Notes: generated by a model not told the origin, from the sequence alone. Shown: positions 32,871 through 45,850, numbered from the stretch's first letter. The stretch: 64,000 nt of DNA from Metallyticus violacea (GCA_030762175.1 CM060837.1:5573501-5637500), one strand, 5' to 3'. A program made the numbers and translations.

Positions 32871-35800
32871 AGAATAAAGAGAAATGAGTGGTGATTGCAT
32901 TGATACTTGCATTACTGAACATTTGGCATTATGATTTGGTCATACTGGTCTTTAGTTGATGTCTTTGTGGTTCATCTGAGCTGTTTGGAATCTTTTAGGG
33001 CAAAGTATAGTAAGTGATGGGGAAATGGAAAAAAATTGATACAAAAGCATAAGATATTATTTTAGAAATATGAAATACTAGAGAGAGAGTAATGTGTAAA
33101 ACTGTTGCATTTTCAGTTATAAATTTCAAAAAGAAGAATGATTAAATAGCAGAAAAGCATACAGTGGAGGGGGGATGTATGTGTATAGAAATGAAAAACA
33201 GATAATGAATTTTGAAATTATAGCAGAAGATGATATTTTGAGGAAGTTATGTCGAGCAAATGATCAGAGTTACAGTGGTGAAGAAGCAACATTTGGAAAT
33301 TCACCTACATCATTTTATTTCACTTTTCAATTTGGTTACTTTGACAATTTTATCATTATTACTCTGGGAATGTGTTTGTCTAGCCACTGATGAATGTTTT
33401 CTGTGCTGACATCAATAAATTATGAGTTTCTTTGAGTAAGTTTTGAATTGGTTCTTTTGGAATAATGAAATATTGTTAGTGTGTTTGAACCCTTAAAGCT
33501 CATTTGCAGGCTCTTGAATATTCTTCCAAATTGGGTGACATTGATGGATTTCATGGTGTTTGTTGGATTGTTTAGGCTGAGGAATGTTCCTTTTATGTTC
33601 ATTTCTTAGCATTGGACAGTTTTTCTATAAATTAGAGGGTTAATAATTGAATACATTAATGTTGGTAGTGATATTCCATGTTTTGAGAAAATATGTATTA
33701 ATGGTATTTTGCAGTGTTTTCTTTCTATATTTTTTTGTTTTTTTCTGCCCACTTTCACCTGAGCATGTAGGCAAAGATAGTTTGGAGTTAATCATGAGAA
33801 AATTAATATGATAGGGGAAAGTAAGTTTGAAACTAACTGCACCAAATCTGCCTATCTTTATAAATAAATTATGATTATTGTTTATTTGTATTTAAGAGAA
33901 AAATGGATAGATAACAGTCTTGTAATCTCTCTTTACTGATAACGTTTTTTATGGAATAATTATGGATGTGTAATTTTATTTTGAGTAGCATACAATATTT
34001 CCTGTTGTGAATATTAAATGTACAGTGGTTTATGAAGATATTTTCGCTGAAACTGGCCACATGTTCATTTGGATGATTTGATATTAAAAATGAGTGAATA
34101 GAAAGCAATATAAAATATGCTCATGTTTAGTCAAATGCTGCATTTGAAAAGAATAAACAAATGACACAGTCAAGTTTGTTTTCAAAAGCACGAGGTTATT
34201 CAATGAACATTTTGTTCAGGTACTGTTGGATATTGGCAAACTTTTCTGGTGTTCACACCTATTGCATGCATAACTTTTATTGTGTTGTTGATTAGTTCTT
34301 TCTTAAAAGAAGAATTTTTATATTCTACAATTTGGAATGATATTCTTGCAGATGTAGATAAGTAAGGTTTGAAAGCAATTTTTTTTTTTTGTGGTGTTGT
34401 TTATTTTTGAATGAAAGCGTATCCTTTGTTTGCATCTCAATGACAGTAAAGTCACATATAGCTAATGACAAATAAGGACTCTGTTGGATGGGGAAATGAA
34501 ATGATTGATAATAAGATAGATAGATAGTTGTGTAAAGGAGCTGCATGTTGGTTTGTCTCTCATATTCCTATTTAGCCATGAAGCATGATTTGAATATTTG
34601 GCATGATCATTTCTTGCACCGTTGTCCTATTGCAAGATGTATACAGAACTGAGATCAATGTTGATGAAAATGACACACATCTGCTTTTAACAGGAATGAC
34701 CTGTTTTCGGTGCTGCAGCAATAGTTACATGATAGTTATATCTATGAGGGTGAAGGCATGGCACATTTTCCAGAAATAATGATGCGGCCATGTCTGGTAA
34801 TTGGGAGATGGATATTTTTCTAATGACATTTGTGAAGACAAATATTATAAAGCTACACTGTTTTAAATGAATCATCATTGGTGGGTTGTTATTGGAATAT
34901 ATTTTTTTTTCTGAATATCTCTTATAAACTGTCTGTCTAATGATGAGACCATATGCACTTTTACATTTAGATGTTTCAGTGTCAAATGAGCACATGGAAT
35001 ATGTACACTTGAGGTCTCTCCATTGCCACATTCTTAATGAAATGAAGCAGTTGGTTCAATACAGATCTGTTGCTGAGGTTTGTAGGAAACAACCATGCAA
35101 AATAAGTTTTATTGAGCCTTCTCTTAAAATGGAAGTGTTACTACTTGTCTTGGATGATCGATCTATAACTATAGATTTTGTGAAACATTGTTTGTTTCGT
35201 AAATATATACATTGCTTTTTATACATGGGCTTAGAGTACTTCCCTGACATTTGTCGTGAATGTGAATGGAGTAAAACACTCAGTCAGAGTTGGATTTGAA
35301 CTGCAGACTTTCAGTTTTATGAGTTAAAGGAAATGCGTGTGTGTGACAGTACACCTGCAATTGCTTTGTTCTGAAAATGAAGGGATTGGTTGGCATCGTA
35401 GTCTCTGCTCTGCTCTGCTCCACTCCTTATTTTGCATTATTTGTATATGGTTAGCAATATAGTTTGATGTATGGTAGTTTTGTTAGTATAAGTTTTATGT
35501 GTTTCATTACTGTGACAGTATTGGTAGAACTGTTGGTATGTTTTCACATGATTATTGTCTAAGGATGCAATACTGCTAAGGTCATTAGCAACTATTAGAT
35601 TAAGCAATATGATTAATGGTGTGTCCTGTTAGGTCTAGTTATTTCTGAGCAGTTGTGCAGCATTGTCAAGGAAATGTGTGTGTTTGTTTTTTTGTGAATA
35701 GTTTTGTAGCCGTCTAGGGAGTTTGTTGTTCATGTGTTGCAGTCTTTTGCTGATATGTTACATTTGGGAGAAAGAAAATGTTTGGAAATTGTAGGGTTTT

Positions 35801-36105
35801 TGTCTTCTGGCATCAGATTTGAAGAAGGAGAGAAGGAGGAGTTTATGTTGATTGTTGAACATTTAGTAAAGGAAACTGGAGGATTTTCATACATGATGCT
35901 GTATGGGCCTATTTTCAAGGCAAGTGCTGGCCTTCTGTGCTACATGTTATGAATCAGTGCTAGATTGTAGATGCTGTTTTGTCTGGTTTACATGCTAAGA
36001 TTGAAATGGATTTGACTATGGCTTCTGAATTGAATTTGGATTTGTTTGTTTGCTGTCTATATAATGACTTTTGGTTTCATTGTGCAGTTTTGCTGTTGAA
36101 GTTCT
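32871..36105. other. 3.2 kb without a recognised feature
   Basis: T- and G-richer AT DNA. Plus frames at 34940-35299 (119 codons) and 35734-35952 (72 codons) carry no motif I know. They are not called genes: there is no splice context and no neighbour support. Confidence 0.4.
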
Positions 36106-36109
36106 TTCA

Positions 36110-36460
36110 ATAGAGGTTATTAATAGTGAAGCAATATGTTACTGGATAATAGTAACACTATTATGCCCCATTTATTTGTTTTAAGTACTCAAGAGCTGAT
36201 CATGACAGCAAATGTGTGTATTATAAACAGTATGTGAGGTATAATAGTGTTATTATGGATGAATTTTCAAATCAGGAAGGGTATTCAAATAGATCTAAGT
36301 CTAGTATGTATATGTCAGTTACCATTTTTAGGGAAAATTGTCTTTTGTGTGCTTATTGCATTTAATTTTGTGTACAGATGAGGAAACTGGGTATGTTTGG
36401 TTTGAATACAATATACAAGGAGCATAAAGACATGTGTATATTCAATGCCAACTAAGTGTT
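36110..36460 (-). mobile_element. PLE 3'-flank fragment
   Basis: Resembles 27900-28400 in copy A and 36880-37385 in copy B, with an internal deletion. It shares AGTGAAGCAATATGTTACT, the ACACTATTATGCC / GGTATAATAGTGTT inverted pair, GAAAATTGTCTTTTGTGTGC, and the ACAATATACAAGGAGCATAA word. Its position just beyond copy B could reflect a tandem PLE arrangement. Confidence 0.65.
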
Positions 36461-36875
36461 AATTTTTCGATTGCTCCTGTGCCAACTCTTGGTATATGTT
36501 CATTCCTTATATTGTTGTTTGTTGAGGTAGTTAGTATTTGTCAATGAAGGTGATTTGTTCATGTATAGTGCTGGGCTCTGCTGCTTAAGTTCTTTGCTTT
36601 TCAGCTATGTCATGTTAGAGTTGTATTAGAAACATCTTTTGTACCAACATTCAGTTGACAATGGAGTTGCCTGTATTGTATTATTTGGGACTTTGAATAC
36701 CAGTATGCATTGCTTGCCTGGTCTTCAGTTGTATATACTATTCTAAGACTGAAATCATTTTGAATAAGGTTTCTAGATTAAATTTGTATTCAGTATGATC
36801 CCTGTTTATATGATATTTTTCTTTTTATCCTTTTTGAAATCTGTTTACAGTTTTTCTGTTGGTTAACTTATTTAA
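36461..36875. other. No recognised feature
   Basis: Spacer between two PLE flank copies; nothing assigned. Confidence 0.4.
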
Positions 36876-39500
36876 AAGGAAGTTATTAACAGTGAAGCAA
36901 TTTGTCATTCAAACACTATTATATCTCTTTTATTTCTTTAAAATGAGGCGATGATGAGAGTGAATGTCTATTATAAACAAATAAATGAGATATAATAACT
37001 ATACTATGGTGACTATTGCTTGATGTGGATAGAGAAGGTTAAATGGAATAAAAGAATATGCAGGTGTATTTGGTGGGTAAAATGACTCATGACAGACCCA
37101 GCCTGTTCCCTGATTACATGCATTCCAGTTTTTAGTAGGATTGGATTGAACTTGGCTGACTTTTGAATCCCCAATTATATTGCCCATTTTTAATGCAGAA
37201 AGAGTCTTCAATTGATTTGAGTCCAGCATGTAAATGTTTATTTGAACTTGCACTTTTTAGAGAAAATTGTCTTTTGTGTGCTTATTGGTATTTCGAATGA
37301 GGGCATTGCTAATGTTTGGTGGTTTTGAATAAAATGTACAAGGATTTGGTAAAGTAGCATAAATGCAGTTCATAACATAATGCTTATTCTTTAGAGTGAA
37401 AATCTTTTCCCATACTGCTAATTCCCTGGGATTGTTGATAGCTTTCAACTGTTTGGTTTCTTTTGCAATGTCATAATTGTAAGTCTAAAAATGTTCTGCA
37501 ATTGCAATTTATCTACATGTTTATATCTTACATTTGCAAAGTGTTCTCTAATCCTTGTCTCCAAATTTGTTATTGTTCTGCTTACATATATCTGATCACA
37601 TTCTAAACAATCTACTTGTAACACTCCTGTTTTTTGTTGCACCAGAATAACATCCATTATGGTTATGTTCAAAAGATTCTTAGTGTTAAATTTATTTTGT
37701 GCAACCAACACAATATCAAATATTAATGAAAATGCCATGAATATCGTGTTTGCCTATGGATTGTATGTGAATTTGTTAAAACTTATGACCTTTATTGTGG
37801 AGAGAGTGGTGGTGTTTTTAATATTTTTTTATTTGGAAATCTATTTATTTTGCATATATTAAGATATATGTTTTTTGTAACAAAATAAACACAACTAAAA
37901 AAAACATTCATTTTAAATATAACAATTAGGAGCAATGCGTTCTGCAATATTTAATATCTTTAAGTCTCATCTTCTAACGAACGGTGGAATTCATTGTTGA
38001 GGGCAGTATTAATGTTGTACTGGTACTCCACTGTGTATTCTTCCTTTACTAATCTATGAGCAGGACTGTTTAAAATGGCATGTTGGTGCAGTTTTTCTTT
38101 ATGGGATCATCTGTATGTGTGTGTTTCCTACATATGCCAAACGAAGTTATGTGGTTTCCTGAGTACATTTTAAGGTCCAAAAAGGACAAACATTCTTCCT
38201 CTTGAATTTCTTTGGTGAATTTAATGCTTTGGTCTTGCAGATTTAGTAAACTTTAAGGGGCATCCTCAGTGGTTTTTTTGGGGGGGGCTACTGTTACAAA
38301 TATGCCATCCAAATAGCAAAATCATGTTTTAAAGGATTAAAGAAAATGCTTTGGTAATGTGTGTTCTTTCTACTGTGCTCATGGATAAATTTGCCAGAAA
38401 TTGACAGAGGGATTACCCATTGCCTAATCATAAATTTGTTGGTAAATTTTTCTGTTGAATGTGAAGAAGTTTTTATATGTGCAAGTTTTTGTCTATTTTG
38501 TAAGATTGATGTGATCCTCAATTTCATTAGTGATATATTTGTACTGTAGTTTCAGTAGCACTCTTTGTTTTTGAAGCTAGTGAAGAAAAATGTAACATCA
38601 GAAGAGACGAGGGAATTATCTGGTGAAATTGCTACATTGTTTATTTTTTTCTACCAGTTTATAGGAATTGGTGGTTGCTTCTGTTTTGAAATAGTTCAAA
38701 AGTTCCAAATTTCTTTGTGGACCATTTAGCCAAATTGTAGGTTGGTGCATTTATGTTATTCATTATTGGACACATGCTTTTGCCTGGTTTGTGTATTTTG
38801 GGAATGAAGCATATGGTTGTTAGTTTTTAGCTTCCATTTATCACTGACAAGGTTTCGGTTTGCCCGAGGAAAGGCTATAAGCTTTGACACACTCATTAAA
38901 GGGAACACACATTTTCACTACCTAGTAGCTCTCCATTTGTTTGATACAGTCTCGTGGTGTAGAATCACTAATTTGTTCCCTTTATCTGCTTTTATTTACA
39001 CCACTATTTATTGTTAAGTGATCTAAGTATGCATTTATTGTGTTGCTGATGATGATTGGTTATTACTATGCTGCTTTATTTTATTTATTTCTGTCCATAT
39101 TGGTTTTTGGTGGCCAATTTTTTTATTTTTCCAAATCTTGAATAGTAATCTCTGTATCTGGAATGAAATCTTCTATTTTGCTGGAGAAGCCAAACCCTTA
39201 TTTAGAAACTGTAATTCTAAATAAATGAAAGAGTGTTTAGGTAGATGGATTACATTGTCTGTGCAGATTTCTTGAGGTTGGTTATGATTTCCTTTTTGTT
39301 TACTATACAATATGCATATTTTTTTCTTTAGTTTAAGCATTTTATTTATCATTAAGACATTTACTTTCATGTCGAGATTATCTTCAAGATTTTACCAAAT
39401 TAAATGTGTTTATTTTAATGAATTTTAAGTGTAAATCATGTAATTTTAGATCTAACTGATCAATAGTTTTGTAGTGTTTGTTAATTTCTCACTTACTTAC
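36876..39500 (-). mobile_element. PLE copy B, dead
   Basis: Minus strand. The flank is at 36880-37385. A GIY-YIG remnant at 37738-37500 has TGVLQVDCLECDQIYV, then ETRIREHFANVRYKHVDKLQ, where the YIG tyrosine region is still visible. The reverse transcriptase remnant spans about 39000-38290, with shifted frames; the catalytic YVDD region near 38300-38320 now reads YLDG. The N-terminal flank runs to about 39500. It matches copy A along its length and lacks the 148-bp foldback. It is inactive. Confidence 0.78.
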
Positions 39501-39839
39501 TTTTGACTGAGTTCTGAATGGCACTATTACACTTTATTTAATGATCTTTCTTAAAAATATTGAAGTAATTTTGTTTTTGACACCATTTCAGAAATCGTAT
39601 GTCTACCACAACATTCTTTCGTTTTCTTTGTAGCTTAAAGACTTAATGTCATTTTTGTCAAGGTGATGTTCATTAAAGATAAAAAAAGTTAGTTTCTACC
39701 TGGTAGATGGCCATCTCGTATATCTGCTGTATCCATGTGTTGTCTGTTTATTTAAATTTGTAGTACTTTATCAATGGCTCATATACTCATATGAAATTGT
39801 AAACTTGTTAGAGACAGTGAAATTGATTTATTATGCACA

Positions 39840-40222
39840 TAAAGATGTCTGCATTAGGTTACATCATATTTCAAGTACTGGTTAATTTATCATTAAAATG
39901 TTTAAAAAACAATTATATTGTCTTGGCATCACAAAATAAAATTAACATTGGGAACCTATGGAACAGAAACTTAAGGAAGTTAATCCATGCAACAAAAAGG
40001 CAAGGGTGTGTCAGATTGTTTGTATATATATGCAGAATAATAAGAAATTTGGAGACAAGGATGAAAGAACATTTTAGAAATGTAAGATATAAACAGTGGA
40101 TAAATTGGAAGTTGCAGACCGTATCATGACATTGCAAAAGATTTACATTTTAAAGAATAAACATCCTGTTATGAATTTGGACACTGGCAATGAACTTCCT
40201 GTTACACTATATATAAAACCAC
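39840..40222 (+). mobile_element. PLE copy C, GIY-YIG end only
   Basis: Plus strand: NLETRMKEHFRNVRYKQWIN at 40045-40105, and after a frame change a C-terminal LNLDTGNELPV-like stretch near 40170-40200 typical of PLE protein ends. It is opposite in orientation to copies A and B. Terminated at 40224 by element X copy 1. Confidence 0.68.
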
Positions 40223-40224
40223 CA

Positions 40225-41241
40225 GGCCCTGTTTCACAAAAGTATGGTCTTGTAGCTTTTTGTTCCACCAAAAAATGGTACACTGGAAAAGTATTAATAA
40301 AAAGTTACAAGTGACATCATATAAAAGCAGGATGGAGGAACTGCTGTTTGCCATACATCGTTATATCTTGAATTAGGCTACTTCCATTTTTTAGGGATTT
40401 GTAATGCATGGAACGAATGATGGTTATTTTTGAAAAATGGGTCTTTTTCTTTGCAGACGTAATGATAATTTAAATATATATTATGTATTTATGGGTATTC
40501 AAGCGTAAAAATCCACTTTGAGACGACGGCTCCATAAGGCTACATTTAGGAGCATTAATTTCAGCTGTTGAGAGATTGCAGAAGAATTGTGCTTTTGATT
40601 GCTTTCTGGTCATTTTATTAATCCATTTGATACTTTATATTCATTTGTATTTCATATTACTTAACAATCATGTTCTCACAAGCCAAAAAAAAAAAAAAGT
40701 GCCAAAAGGAATTATTCTAAAAGAAAATGAAATGAAATTATTTTCGTGGCATGTAGCAAGAACCTTAAAAACACATTAACTCAGATGCTGGTCTGAAATA
40801 TGCATTTGGAACAGGAAATGTCAACATCAGTATCAATCACAAGCTGTATGTTATTTGTGCTTAATCTATTTTTATCATTATACACAACTATTTATTCTTT
40901 CTTTATGCATATTTTACTCATCATCACTTTCACTAATACTTGGCTCATTTGGGTCCATTGGCTCCCAATATCATTAAAAAGGTAATAAATTTTGTGCTAG
41001 TATTTGAAGTTACGAATGTAAAGAAATTATACAAACCCTCAATGCCTGACTATGGCTAATAATAATACTAATACTTTTGTGGAACAGAAATAAGAAAATT
41101 CACTTGTACATTTGTAAATATGAGGTAGTAAAGTACAAGTGTAGCAAAAATCTTTGTGGAACAGAATTTTACTAATAACTACAAGTTACCCGTTTTCATA
41201 CCCTTGTAATGTACTAGATTATACCTTTGTGAAACAGGGCC
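40225..41241. mobile_element. TIR element X, copy 1 (about 1.0 kb, non-coding)
   Basis: Begins GGCCCTGTTTCACAAAAGTA and ends TACCTTTGTGAAACAGGGCC, so the ends are inverted copies of about 20 bp or more. Interior words shared with copies 2 and 3 include AGGCTACATTTAGGAGCAT, GATGCTGGTCTGAAATATGC and TTTTGTGCTAGTA. No transposase is encoded. It is best read as a non-autonomous DNA transposon; the superfamily was not determined, as no clear target duplication was found. Confidence 0.78.
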
Positions 41242-41283
41242 CAGAGGTCACGTTGTTACCTGCCAGCATTAATGGGTTCCTGT

Positions 41284-41428
41284 GGCCGTGTTTCACAAAA
41301 GTACATTAGTGTATCAGTGAAGGCCCCTGTAAAGTACACTCTTGTAACTTTATGTTCCTTGAAAGAAATGCTATACTGGTAAAATATTAGTTACAAGTAA
41401 TGTCATAGAAGAGTAAGATGGAGGAACA
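41284..41428. mobile_element. TIR element X, left-end fragment (copy 4)
   Basis: GGCCGTGTTTCACAAAAGTA at 41284 restarts the X left end only 42 bp after copy 1's right end. It continues through GAAAGAAATGCTATACTGGT and is cut at 41428, where the LINE-containing duplicated segment begins. Confidence 0.7.
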
Positions 41429-41700
41429 GCTAGCTGAGTTTCTGCCTGAGCTGCTTGTAACTTTTTTCTTAGCATCTATACATATAGTGCTCCATACAAC
41501 AGAATTGGAAGGATCATTGATTTATATATGGTGTTTTGATTCAATGGCCTAATTTGGTTAATGTATTTATTAGTTAACACTACTTCCTGAGCGAGAAAAT
41601 GACATGGTATCAAAATTTTAATTACTGTCCATAATTATTCTCTGGTATTTCATGACATGTTTGTCTAAAGAATTGTTGTAGAGTTTTTTTTCCTTCTTCT
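41429..41700 (-). mobile_element. LINE reverse-transcriptase C-terminal fragment
   Basis: The minus strand reads, with one frame change, IIMDSN-NFDTM then EVVLTNKYINQIRPLNQN, SMILPILLYGALYV-ML and RKKLQAAQAETQLAV. The 'P-ILLYG-x-x-W' word is characteristic of the post-catalytic region of Jockey/R1-like non-LTR retrotransposons. The clade is not resolved. It ends abruptly at the duplication border. Confidence 0.65.
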
Positions 41701-42970
41701 CCTTGATGGTAAAAATGAATATTGTGTTTGTTTTAGGAGATGGAATCAGAGATGACATCATGCCAAGAGTCTAGATGCTCCTGGATGTGAGCTTTCTGAC
41801 GAGATGGAAGGATTTATACGTTAACATGACAGGACAGAATGAGGTAACTTGTTTAACCAGCTAAAATGAATGTAATCTATTTCAAACCTGACATGGAATT
41901 TGTTCAGAAGTTACATATAAAAAGAGAGGCTAATAAGTTTTTTGCTTTGTAAAGAAAAAATGTATACACTGTACCTGGATAAGTTTGTGATATTTTTGTT
42001 TCAATTTCTTTAACTAAGCAAGAAAAATTCTTTTGGTTAAGCTATGGAACTCTCATAGCTTGAAAGTTGCTGTTCCTCAAGATATTTCTTGAGATTAGGG
42101 TAGAGAAAGGTCTGAAGGGGCTAAACTGGATGAGTAGCCTTTGTTTTAGAATTTTAAGTGAAGATTTGCCATTTCTCTGTGAAATGGGAACTCTTACAAG
42201 GATTAGCATTTTCCTGGAGAGACAATATTGGTTTTGAAAGCTTTCTTTGGCATTTGGAGACCATGGCCCTGTTTCACAAAAGTATAGTCTAATACATACA
42301 AGCACATTAGTGCAGGTTCTTTTAACATATGGTCTTGTAACCTTCCGTTCCACGAAAGAAATGCTACACTGGTAAAGTATTAGCTATATGGAGGAACAGC
42401 CGTTTGCCATATGTCGGCATATCTTGAATCAGGTTATGTCCTCTTTTGGGATTTTTAATTCACGGAGCCGATCATTGTCATTTCTGCAAAAGGGACTTGC
42501 TTTTTTCTCAGACATGATGATAATTTAAATATATTATGTATTTTTAACGGTATTCAAGCATAATAATCCACTTTGAAACAACCGTCCCATAAGGCTACAT
42601 TTAGGAGCATCAATTTCAGCCGTTGAGATATGGTAGAAGAATCCAGTTTCCTGATTGCTCTCATTCATTTATTTTACTATCCCATTTGATTCTTTATATT
42701 TGTTTATTTTTTTATATTGCTTGACAATCATATTCTCATAAGCAAAAAACAAGAAAAATTATGCCAAAAGAAATATTTTAAAAGAGAATGAAGAATGAAA
42801 AATTATTTTCATGCTGTATAGGAAGAACCTTCAAAATACATTAACCAAGATGCTGGTCTGAAATATGCATTTGGGACAGGATATGCCAATTTCAAACATG
42901 AGCCGTACTTTAAATGCATTTAATCTAACTTTATGATTATACACAAATTCTTATTTACTCTTTATACATA
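41429..42970. repeat. Direct duplication, copy 1 (about 1.5-1.6 kb)
   Basis: Matches 46228-47835 at high identity, by eye over 90 percent through about 42400 and lower after. The unit is a LINE fragment, unassigned sequence and the left three-quarters of element X. Its left border is sharp: GAGTTTCTGCCTGAGCTGCT in both copies, with unrelated DNA before it. Confidence 0.85.
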
Positions 42971-43304
42971 TTCCTACTTATCAATATTATCACCGTCCCT
43001 AATACTTGGCACATTTGAGTCAATTGGCTCCCAAAATCATTAAAAAGATAATACATTTTGTGCTAGTACTTGAAGTTACCAATGTTCCTGCACTCTTAGA
43101 GAAATGTATACAAATTACCAGAGCCCAACTAATATTAATACTTCTGTGAAACAGAAGAACAAAAATCACTTGGACATTTGTAAATATGGAGTAGTAAAGT
43201 ACAAGAGTAGTGGAAAGTGTTGTGTATCAGAATTTTGTGATAACTACAAGTTACAAGTGCATGCACTTGCAATGTATTAGATCATACTTTTGAGGAATAG
43301 GGCC
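42265..43304. mobile_element. TIR element X, copy 2
   Basis: Starts GGCCCTGTTTCACAAAAGTA at 42265 and ends with a degraded right end, CATACTTTTGAGGAATAGGGCC, at 43304. It shares the body of copy 1 plus a 43-bp left segment (AGTCTAATACATACAAGCAC) that copy 1 lacks. Its right end touches hammerhead-like motif 4. Confidence 0.78.
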
Positions 43305-43344
43305 CAGCTGAAGGTGAGAGGGAATGCTCTTGAAACATGTTCTG
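43305..43344 (+). ncRNA. Hammerhead-ribozyme-like motif 4
   Basis: Stem I CAG (43305-43307) pairs with CTG (43342-43344). The core is CTGAAGG (43308-43314; A9 changed to G), then an extra T, stem II GAGAG/CTCTT and GAAACATGTT (43332-43341), which has T at the cleavage position. It begins at the very base after element X copy 2. Confidence 0.5.
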
Positions 43345-44430
43345 ATAAATTAATCAGTTAGTGAAATATAGTGTTATCTAATACCAATTTCTTTATGTAT
43401 ATAATCAATAACTTCACTGTTTTTAACTTCTATTAAGTTTACAATCAGGTTACAGTTATGAAATTTAGGTTAGATACAGTGGTTGTTTTAGCATCTGCAT
43501 TTTAATTGATGTGTGTTTAGGAATGATATGCACCCCAAATCCAGCTTGATTTTTGTTTTGTTTTTTTGGAAAAGAGTATTAGTATCGGAGGTTTCTTCTC
43601 ATCTTTTAAATCCTAAGTATATATGCAAGATAGAATTTTTTGTTATGTTTTGAATAGATGAAAATGTTCCTCATATATGATATCATGTGACCATTTCCCC
43701 GGTCTTTGCTCTTATATGTTTATCTACATTTTTTGCTAAGCTTTTGCAAGTTTATGTTCCTGTTATCATGGTCATAACTAGGAGGAGGACCAAGAAGAGT
43801 AAAGAATCTAATTTTACTCATCAAATTTGATTGCACCTTTTGTAACTGTAAGAGCTGCTGCTAAGTTGAGAATTCCAGCTCTAAAGCTACAAATGCAACT
43901 GATGGATCATCATAGCTCTCACTTCTTCACTATACTTCCATACCCTATGTTGCCATATTTGCTGGGGCCCGATATACCCAAACTCGAAGGCTACCAAGTT
44001 ATAGCGCCCTTTGTACTATTTTAATGTAATCCCTCACACTCTACACTTTCTTTGTTGCCTTGTTTCCTATTTTGCTCTCACTTTACCTAAATAAAGGCCA
44101 ATTTTCCTAACTTTTCCCTGCAATTTCTTTTTTCGGAGATTAGACCATTTCTGTATTCCCAGCTTCTCCCTAAGAAACTTGGTTTCCTTGCATTCTAATA
44201 ATATATGCCAATTATTATATTTCTGGCTTCACAATGGACATTTATCCAGCTTTCTCTTTCTTTACTCTTAAACTCTTCAATTTCAGAACCCCTGTTCTTG
44301 CCCATGCAAAGCCTTTTCTTGCTGCTTCATCTCATATTGCAACATAAAATTTTCCCTATTCCAAACTGCTTTAATTTCTCTGCATATACTCAATGAGATT
44401 TTGAAATGAAAACTAGCAAATATTTCTTGT
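43345..44430. other. No recognised feature
   Basis: AT-rich. Possibly includes the 3' end of the LINE that lies further right, since that LINE reads on the minus strand toward this region, but no motif is recognised. Confidence 0.4.
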
Positions 44431-44439
44431 CTTTCAATG

Positions 44440-45850
44440 TCTTTGATTCTTCATCTAATTTCTTTTGAGGACACGGTCCTAATGCTCCTCTAGCTCTGCA
44501 CATATCCAAAAAATCAATTTTTTCCTAGAATTTCCTTTACATTGTTAAGCCAAGTAGCACCTTATTAAGGCTTTGCTGACCTACCAGATACTATGTTCAT
44601 TCTAAACCAGTATTTTAATACTCTTTCTATAAGTTTCCCTTTACTGCCTATTCTTCCTAGTTCTACTGGAGCAATGCAATTTGGCAAGGCTCTTGGTAAG
44701 CCCAATATTTGTTTGCAGATGTTTCTGTGTATCAAATACACATAGGCCAACCTTCCTCCAGACCCCAAATCTCTACTACATAGAGAATTTTACTCCACCA
44801 GCCCCATATACTCTCTGTAACCAATTTATGTGCATCCCTGATATTTTATCTAAACATGCCCTTATAGCTTTCAGAGAAAGTTTCCCTTTAGCTAATATAG
44901 TCTTCTTTTGATCACTTCATCCACCCTTACTGCTTAATCTTACTCTTAAATAATCAAATTTCTCTTCCTTGCCAACACCATTTGTCATCTTTTCTTAACT
45001 TGTTGCTATTTTTAAACACCACAATTTATGATTTGCTTAGATTAATAGGTAAACTCCACTTCTTGCAAAAAATATCTCCTGCTTCAATTGACTTAATTAA
45101 TCCCACATTATGTAAGACCCTGCAACAAGATCATCTGCCTATAACAAACCAAGTATTTTATTATTGTTAACTATTGAAACATGACTATTTACTGCATTAA
45201 TTTCCTCTAGGATATCAGCAATGACTAAATTGAATAGTATGGGACTTAATGTACAGTGTTTGTTTGGAATCACTGGAGTTACTTTGTTACTTGACATTTT
45301 TATACAAAAACTGTTATCAATATATGGTCTTTGTAATATTTTTATGAACCTATTACTCATTCCCTTTTTACTGAATAAAGCTTCCCAATTTATTGGGTCT
45401 AAAGGTTTTTCAAAATGCACAAATAACATATATAATCTTGTTGCTAAATACTTATTTACCAATGTATCTATAACAGAGATATTATCAATCATTCTCTCAT
45501 TCTTCGTAAACCCTGACTGAAATTTTGATAGCATATTCTCTTCTTCTGTCCACATTTGCACTCTTTCTGCTAAGACCCCTGTGTATACCTTACCTAATAT
45601 GGATAACAAGCTAATTGCCCTGTAATTAGAGGGGATGTTCACACTTCCCATATTCTTAAATATTGGCAGCACTATTACATTTCCCCAACTTCTTTTCTTT
45701 AAAAATGGAATTTAATATCCTAGCTAATAAACACATCTAAGCTCCATGCTTTCCAAACTCCCATGATATTCCATCTACTGGACTTACTTCATTCTTTTTA
45801 GTCTTCTAATTTGTTCTCGTACTTCATCTACTACTATCTGCTAAATAAAA
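44440..45850 (-). mobile_element. LINE reverse transcriptase remnant
   Basis: Minus strand, N-to-C: EVREQIRRLKRMK near 45790-45830 (the region before the PVDGI word), PIFKNMGSVNIPSNYRAISL then LSILGKVYTGVLAERV (45560-45670), LSKFQSGFTKNERMIDNISV, and LFVHFEKPLDPINWEALF near 45380-45430. This last block is motif A, where the expected FVDFEKAFD has lost its catalytic aspartate. CTLSPILFNLVIADILEEIN near 45195-45250 is the motif B region. At 44768-44600, KQILGLPRALPNCIAPVELG is the post-RT segment. Sense can be followed for about 1.4 kb with stops and frameshifts. No endonuclease domain was found upstream. It is a different family from the duplicated LINE fragment at 41.43 kb. Confidence 0.82.

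Noticed and set aside
32871..36105. Plus frames at 34940-35299 and 35734-35952 as exons
   Set aside because: No recognisable domain, and no consistent splice sites or neighbouring exons could be supported.
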